Shown here piece by piece: positions 63,871-64,000 of a stretch of 64,000 nucleotides of DNA. The translations under genes were made by a program, and so were the position numbers. Location: assembly GCF_900141755.1 (NCBI RefSeq), contig NZ_LT670844.1:2170001-2234000 (forward strand). The letters run 5' to 3'. The stretch comes from Bradyrhizobium lablabi (GTDB lineage Bacteria; Pseudomonadota; Alphaproteobacteria; Rhizobiales; Xanthobacteraceae). How positions within the stretch are numbered: the first letter of the stretch is position 1; the number at the start of each line of letters is the position of its first letter. Under the pieces are notes generated by a model. The model saw only the letters and a list, made by a program, of their open reading frames with translations, did no database searches and was not told the DNA's origin.

Positions 63871-64000
63871 GGCGACACCTCCATCGCAAATATTTGATCC
63901 GAAGATGCCAGCTTTTCTACGTTTCCGCCAATGCAGCGTCTGTGAGCCAGCTCACAGCCGGTCCGATATCTTGCCGAAAGATACGGCAGCAACGCTGACG

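Overview
The window looks like chromosomal DNA of a high-GC alphaproteobacterium of the Bradyrhizobium/Rhodopseudomonas group (Nitrobacteraceae). The main reasons are a circularly permuted two-piece tmRNA gene, the hflK-hflC-DUF2065-degP block behind thyA-folA, the protein families present, and many dispersed palindromic repeats of the kind common in bradyrhizobia. The taxon is an inference from gene content, not from a database search. Most of the window is ordinary housekeeping, transport and catabolic gene content. I see no prophage, CRISPR array, conjugation or secretion island. The single insertion sequence is IS4-like.

Layout. 0.2-9 kb: an aromatic-type flavoprotein hydroxylase with an MFS importer, a small ABM monooxygenase, a metalloprotease-like secreted protein that appears frameshifted in its signal peptide, a Cache-domain chemoreceptor, and a pyruvate:quinone oxidoreductase (PoxB type). 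9-16 kb: small secreted proteins, PPK2 polyphosphate kinase, a Gly/His-repeat protein, a NUDIX protein, and an NMT1-type ABC importer with a PEBP gene inside it. 16-24 kb: an osmoprotectant ABC importer with fused permease and binding protein, an ABC-F ATPase, a Bug-type binding protein/dehydrogenase/LigI-like lactonase cluster, and OmpA and Cys-rich envelope proteins. 24-33.5 kb: an LTA-synthase-like membrane sulfatase, a TPR protein, an MBL hydrolase, a TetR regulator with a divergent membrane protein and twin operators, LprI, SDR, and an Old Yellow Enzyme divergent from its MerR regulator. 33.5-37.6 kb: a gene remnant, an ACS-type MFS carrier, a branched-chain-type binding protein and a membrane class III cyclase.

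37.8-45 kb is a branched-chain amino-acid block read leftward: ilvI, threonine dehydratase, ilvH, methyltransferase, EamA exporter, LysE exporter, ilvC. It is preceded by a promoter, a 21-residue leader peptide containing the run LLIVVV, and an attenuator. 45-50.5 kb: miaA, serB, a DUF4160/DUF2442 pair, a complete IS4-family element inserted in a dispersed repeat, and degP. 50.6-56.4 kb: DUF2065, hflC, hflK, folA, a GNAT enzyme, thyA and a split chromate-type transporter.

56.4-64 kb: permuted ssrA (tag ANDNYAPVAQAA) followed directly by sspB, the adaptor that delivers ssrA-tagged proteins to ClpXP; then fumC, a DUF4169/ribbon-helix-helix pair, a di-heme peroxidase, and a secreted caspase-fold protein next to a TPR protein.

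The parts most worth a second look are regulatory or structural and not an obvious new system: the ilv attenuator, the ssrA-sspB neighbourhood, the twin TetR operators, the MerR promoter, the IS insertion with its 11-bp duplication, and repeats that have been co-opted as gene C-termini.
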